From assembly GCA_038501625.1 (NCBI GenBank), contig JAZAYU010000019.1, positions 8,963,285 through 9,027,284 on the forward strand: a stretch of DNA of 64,000 nt, in the 5' to 3' direction. The DNA comes from Corbicula japonica (lineage: Eukaryota; Mollusca; Bivalvia; Venerida; Cyrenidae). This document shows, piece after piece, positions 58,101 to 64,000 of this stretch. The notes beneath the pieces were generated by a model that saw only the letters and a list, made by a program, of their open reading frames with translations, was not told the DNA's origin and did not search any database. Position numbers and translations under genes: made by a program. How positions within the stretch are numbered: the first letter of the stretch is position 1; every line of letters begins with the position of its first letter.

Positions 58101-61100
58101 GCCTTTGGAAAAATCCAAACACGGTCAAATTTGCACGGTTGTTAAGATATTTGAGGTGAGCTTATGGCCAAAATTTCAGTGTTCTTGACCGCCGGCAACC
58201 GGCTATTCCGGCAGCCAAACACTGTTAAAATAGAATAAAATGACTACATTATCCCATATGAACATGCCTTTGGAAAAATCCAATAACGGTCAAATTTGCA
58301 CGGTTGTTAGAGATATTTGAGGTGAGCTTATGGCCGAAATTTCAGGGCTCTTGACCTCCGGCAACCGGCTATTCCGGCAGCCAAACACTGTTAAAATAGA
58401 ATAAAATGACTACATTATCCCATATGACGTGCCTTTGGAAAAATCCAATAACGGTCAAATTTGCACGGTTGTTAGAGATATTTGAGGTGAGCTTATGGCC
58501 GCAACTTGAGGGCTCTTGACCGCCAGAAACTGGCTATTCCGGAAGCCAAACACTGTTAAAATAGAATAAAATGACTACATTATCCCATATGAACGTGCCT
58601 TTGGAAAAATCCAATAACGGTCAAATTTGCACGGTTGTTAGAGATATTTTAGGTGAGCTTATGGCCGAAATATCAGGGCTCTTCACAGCCGTCAACCGGC
58701 TATTCCGGCAGCCACAATGTTAAAATAGAATAAAATGACTACATTTTCCCATATGGTGCCTTTGGAAAAATCCATTTACGGTCAAATTTGCACGGTTATT
58801 AGAGATATTTTAGCTGAGCTTATGACCGTAATTTTAGGGCTATTGACTGCCGGCAACCGGCTATTCCGGCAGCCAAACACTGTTAAAATAGAATAAAATG
58901 ACTACATTATCCCATATGAACGTGCCTTTGGAAAAATCCAATAACGGTCAAATTTGCACGGTTGTTAGAGAAAGTTGAGGTGAACATATGGTCGAAATTT
59001 CAGGGCTCTTGACCGTTGGCAATCGGCTATTCCGGCAGCCAAACACTGTTAAAATAGAATAAAATGACTATATTATCCCATATGAACGTGCCTTTGGAAA
59101 AATCCAAAACCAGTCAAATTTGCACGGTTGTTAGAGATATTTGAGGTGAGCTTCTGGCCGAAATTTCAGGGCTCTTGACCGCCGGCAACCGGCTATTCCG
59201 GCAGCCAAACTCTGTTAAAATGGAATAAAATGTCTACATTATCCCATATGAACGTGCCTTTGGAAAAATCCAATAACGGTCAAAATTTGCTCGGTTGTAA
59301 GAGATATTTGAGGTGAGCTTATGGCCGAAATTTCAGGGCTCTTGAACGCCGGCAACCGAATATTCCGGCAGCCAAACCCTGTTAAAATAGCATCAAATGA
59401 CAATATTATCCCATATGAACGTGCCTTTGGAAAAACCAATTACGGTCAAATTTGCACGGTTGTTAGAGATGTTTGAGGTGAGCTTATGGCCGAAATTTCA
59501 GGGCTCTTGACAGCCGGCAACCGGCTATTCCGGCAGCCAAACACTGTTAAAATATAATAAAATGACTACATTATCCCATATGAACGTGCCTTTGGAAAAA
59601 TCCGAAAACGTTCAAATTTGCACGGTTGTTAGAGATATTTAAGGTGAGCTTATGACCGAAATTTCAGGGCTCTTGACAGCCGGCAACCGGATATTCCGGC
59701 AACCAATCACTGTTAAATAGAATAAAATGACTACATTATCCCATACAAACGTGCCTTTGGAAAAATCCAATAACGGTCAAATTTGCACGGTTGTTAGAGA
59801 TACTTGAGGTGAGATGATGGCCGAAATTTCAGGACTCTTGACCTCCGGCAACCGGCTATTCCGGCAGCCAAACACTGTTAAAATAGAAAAAAATGACTAC
59901 ATTATCCCATATGAACGTGCCTTTGGAAAAATCCAATAACGGTCAAATTTGCACGGTTGTAAGAGATATTTGAGGTGAGCTTATGGCCGAAATTTCAGGT
60001 CTCTTTACCGCCGGCAACAGGCGATTCCGGCAGGCAAACACTGTTCAAATAGAGTAAAATGACGATATTATCCCATATGAACGTGCCTTTGGAAAAATCC
60101 AATAACGGTCAAATTTGCACGGTTGTTAGAGATATTTGAGGTCAACTTACGGCGCAATTTCGGGGCTCTTGACAGCCGGAAACCGGCTATTCCGGCAGCC
60201 AAACACTGTTAAAATTGAATAAAATGACTATATTATCCCATATAACCGTCCCTTTGGAAAAACCCAATGACGGTCAAACTTGCACGGTTGTTAGAAATAT
60301 TTGAGGTGACCTTATGGCCGAATTTTCAAGGCTATTGACCGCCGGCAACCGGCTATTCCGGCAGCCAAAAACTGTTAAAATATAATAAAATGACTACATT
60401 ATCCCATTTGAACGTGCCTTTGGAAAATCCAATAACGGTAAAATTTGCACGGTTGTTAGAGATATTTGAGGTGAGCATATGGCCGAAATTTCAGGGCTCT
60501 TGACAGCCGGCAACCGGCTATTCCGGAAGCTAAACTCTGTTAAAATAGGATCAAATGACAACATTATCCCATATTAACGTGCCTTTGGAAAAATCCAATA
60601 ACGGTCAAATTTGCACGGTTGTTAGAGATATTTTAGGTGAGCTTATGGCCGAAATTTCAGGGCTCTTGACAGCCGGCAACCGGCTATTCCGGAAGCTAAA
60701 CTCTGTTAAAATAGGATCAAATGACAACATTATCCCATATGAACGTGCCTTTGGAAAAATCCAATAACGGTCAAATTTGCACGGTTGTTAGAGATATTTT
60801 AGGTGAGCTTACGGCCGAAATGTCAGGGCTCTTCACAGCCGGCAACCGCCTATTCCGGCAGCCACAATGTTAAAATAGAATAAAATGACTGCATTTTTCC
60901 ATATGAACGTGCCTTTGGAAAAATCCAATAACGGTCAAATTTGCACGGTTATTAGAGATATTTGAGGTGATCTTATGGCCGAAATTTTGGGGCTATTAAC
61001 CGCCAGCAACCGGCTATTCCGGCAGCCAAACTCTGTTAAAATAGAATAAAATGACTACATTATCCCATATGAACGTGCCTTTTGAAAAATCCATTAACGG

Positions 61101-64000
61101 TCAAATTTGCACGGTTGTTACAGATATTTGAGGTGAGCTTATGGTCGAAATTTCAGGGCTCTTGACCGCCGGCAACCGGTTATTCCGGCAGCCAAACACT
61201 GTTAAAATAGAATAAAATGACTATATTATCCCATATGAACGTGCCTTTGGAAAAATCCAATAACGGTCAAATTTGCACGGTTGTTAAGATATTTGAGGTG
61301 AGCTTATGGCCAAAATTTCAGTGTTCTTGACCGCCGGCAACCGGCTATTCCGGCAGCCAAACACTCTTAAAATAGAATAAAATGACTACATTATCCCATA
61401 TGAACGTGCCTTTGGAAAAATCCAATAACGGTCAAATTTGCACGGTTGTTAGAGATATTTGAGGTGCGCTTATGGCCGAAATTTCAGGGCTCTTGACCTC
61501 CGGCAACCGGCTATTCCGGCAGCCAAACACTGTTAAAATAGAATAAAATGACTACATTATCCCATATGACGTGCCTTTGGAAAAATCCAATAACGGTCAA
61601 ATTTGCACGGTTGTTAGAGATATTTGAGGTGAGCTTATGGCCGCAACTTGAGGGCTCTTGACCGCCGGAAACTGGCTATTCCGGAAGCCAAACACTGTTA
61701 AAATAGAATAAAATGACTACATTATCCCATATGAACGTGCCTTTGGAAAAATCCAATAACGGTCAAATTTGCACGGTTGTTAGAGATATTTTAGGTGAGC
61801 TTATGGCCGAAATTTCAGGGCTCTTCACAGCCGTCAACCGGCTATTCCGGCAGCCACAATGTTAAAATAGAATAAAATGACTACATTATCCCATATGGTG
61901 CCTTTGGAAAAATCCATTTACGGTCAAATTTGCACGGTTATTAGAGATATTTTAGCTGAGCTTATGGCCGAAATTTTAGGGCTATTGACTGCCGGCAACC
62001 GGCTATTCCGGCAGCCAAACACTGTTAAAATAGAATAAAATGACTACATTATCCCATATGAACGTGCCTTTGGAAAAATCCAATAACGGTCGAATTTGCA
62101 CGGTTGTTAGAGAAAGTTGAGGTGAACTTATGGTCGAAATTTCAGGGCTCTTGACCGTTGGCAATCGGCTATTCCGGCAGCCAAACACTGTTAAAATAGA
62201 ATAAAATGACTATATTATCCCATATGAACGTGCCTTTGGAAAAATCCAAAAACAGTCAAATTTGCACGGTTGTTAGAGATATTTGAGGTGAGCTTATGGC
62301 CGAAATTTCAGGGCTCTTGACCGCCGGCAACCGGCTATTCCGGCAGCCAAACTCTGTTAAAAGGGAATAAAATGTCTACATTATCCCATATGAACGTGCC
62401 TTTGGAAAAATCCAATAACGGTCAAAATTTGCTCGGTTGTAAGAGATATTTGAGGTGAGCTTATGGCCGAAATTTCAGGGCGCTTGAACGCCGGCAACCG
62501 AATATTCCGGCAGCCAAACCCTGTTAAAATAGCATCAAATGACAATATTATCCCATATGAACGTGCCTTTGGAAAAACCAATTACGGTCAAATTTGCACG
62601 GTTGTTAGAGATGTTTGAGGTGAGCTTATGGCCGAAATTTCAGGGCTCTTGACAGCCGGCAACCGGCCATTCCGGCAGCCACACACTGTTAAAATATAAT
62701 AAAATGACTACATTATCCCATATGAACGTGCCTTTGGAAAAATCCGAAAACGTTCAAATTTGCACGGTTGTTAGAGATATTTAAGGTGAGCTTATGACCG
62801 AAATTTCAGGGCTCTTGACAGCCGGCAACCGGATATTCCGGCAACCAATCACTGTTAAATAGAATAAAATGACTACATTATCCCATACAAACCTGCCTTT
62901 GGAAAAATCCAATAACGGTCAAATTTGCACGGTTGTTAGAGATACTTGAGGTGAGATGATGGCGGAAATTTCAGGACTCTTGACCTCCGGCAACCGGCTA
63001 TTCCGGCAGCCAAACACTGTTAAAATAGAAAAAAATGACTACATTATCCCATATGAACGTGCCTTTGGAAAAATCCAATAACGGTCAAATTTGCACGGTT
63101 GTAAGAGATATTTCAGGTGAGCTTATGGCCGAAATTTCAGGTCTCTTTACCGCCGGCAACAGGCGATTCCGGCAGGCAAACACTGTTCAAATAGAATAAA
63201 ATGACGAAATTATCCCATATGAACGTGCCTTTGGAAAAATCCAATAACGGTCAAATTTGCACGGTTGTTAGAGATATTTGAGGTCAACTTATGGCGCAAT
63301 TTCGGGGCTCTTGACAGCCGGAAACCGGCTATTCCGGCAGCCAAACACTGTTAAAATTGAATAAAATGACTATATTATCCCATATAACCGTCCCTTTGGA
63401 AAAACCCAATGACGGTCAAACTTGCACGGTTGTTAGAAATATTTGAGGTGAGCTTATGGCCGAAATTTCAAGGCTATTGACCGCCGGCAACCGGCTATTC
63501 CGGAAGCCAAAAACTGTTAAAATGGAATAAAATGACTACATTATCCCATTTGAACGTGCCTTTGGAAAATCCAATAACGGTAAAATTTGCACGGTTGGTA
63601 GAGATATTTGAGGTGAGGTGATTGCCGAAATTTCAGGGCTCTTGACCGCCGGCAACCGGCTATTCCGGCAGCCAAACTCTGTTAAAATAGAATAAAATGA
63701 CTATATTATCCCATATGAACGTACCTTTGGAAAAATCGAATAACTGTCAAATTTGCACGGCTGTAAGAGATATTTTAGGTGAGCTTATGGCCGAAATTTT
63801 AGGGCTATTGACCTCCGGCAACCTGCTATTCCGGCAGCCAAACACTGTTAAAATAGAATTAAATGACTATATTATCCCATATGAACGTGCCTTTGGAAAA
63901 ATCAAATAACGGTCAAATTTGCATGGTTGTTAGAGATATTTGAGGTGAGCTTATGGCCGAAATTTTAGGGCTCTTGACCGCCGGAAACCGGCTATTCCGG
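52126..64000 (+). repeat. 166 bp satellite array, diverged block 6 with large internal duplications
   Basis: The satellite resumes with the right ATAT duplication and continues in the same orientation to the window edge. It contains a near-perfect 1653 bp tandem duplication (52610-55915) and a 2.6 kb dispersed duplication (about 57.88-60.45 kb versus 61.02-63.59 kb, offset 3142 bp). Short private indels are shared by duplicated units, for example CCCATATGGTGCC at 58747-58759 and 61887-61899. No genes; ORFs of 60-81 codons are repeat artefacts. Confidence 0.93.
52610..55915 (+). repeat. 1653 bp (10-monomer) tandem duplication in the satellite
   Basis: 52610-54262 and 54263-55915 are aligned without gaps at an offset of 1653 bp. 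I saw only two differences: ACTATATT versus ACTATGTT at the unit starting 53607/55260, and CTTATAGCC versus CTTATGGCC about 90 bp further. Neighbouring monomers within one copy differ at many more positions, so the ten-monomer block was duplicated as a unit and recently. Confidence 0.88.

Overview
The window looks like repeat-rich animal heterochromatin, most plausibly from a marine or other aquatic invertebrate. That is an inference from the satellite-plus-transposon content and the Ty3/gypsy-type Gag and protease; no host gene is present to fix the species. No cellular protein-coding gene, rRNA or tRNA gene was recognised. About 47 kb of the 64 kb is one head-to-tail satellite with a 166 bp monomer (roughly 280 copies), all in the same orientation. 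The many 60-81 codon ORFs in it are by-products of the repeat, not genes.

Layout: diverged satellite (1-12.8 kb) carries a 178 bp TA-flanked MITE (3009-3186) and a 789 bp palindrome-rich MITE (8432-9220). A nearly homogeneous satellite core follows (about 12.8-25.4 kb). Diverged satellite (25.4-36.6 kb) then contains a 495 bp retroposon-like insertion (29885-30379) with a cloverleaf-like fold. A 15.5 kb minus-strand composite LTR retrotransposon occupies 36601-52125. Diverged satellite with large, recent segmental duplications runs to the end (52126-64000).

The LTR element has three 1560 bp LTRs and two internal regions (LTR-internal-LTR-internal-LTR), with one 4 bp target duplication (ATAT) at the outer ends only. 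This fits a single insertion later duplicated by unequal LTR-LTR recombination. Each internal region, read on the minus strand, has a PBS-like site, gag, a protease ORF reached by a canonical -1 frameshift signal (UUUAAAC plus stem-loop), an extra ORF encoding a zinc-finger/coiled-coil protein, and a polypurine tract. Reverse transcriptase, RNase H and most of integrase are missing: the protease ORF runs straight from the linker that normally precedes RT into a tail resembling the integrase C-terminus. It is therefore a non-autonomous, gag-pro-bearing family with an accessory gene. Gag is intact in the first copy (36.6-43.8 kb side) and broken in the second by a 420 bp deletion and a 5 bp insertion.

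Each of the four insertions has a paralogous uninterrupted ('empty') satellite segment in the same window, which makes the insertion boundaries and target duplications unusually secure.
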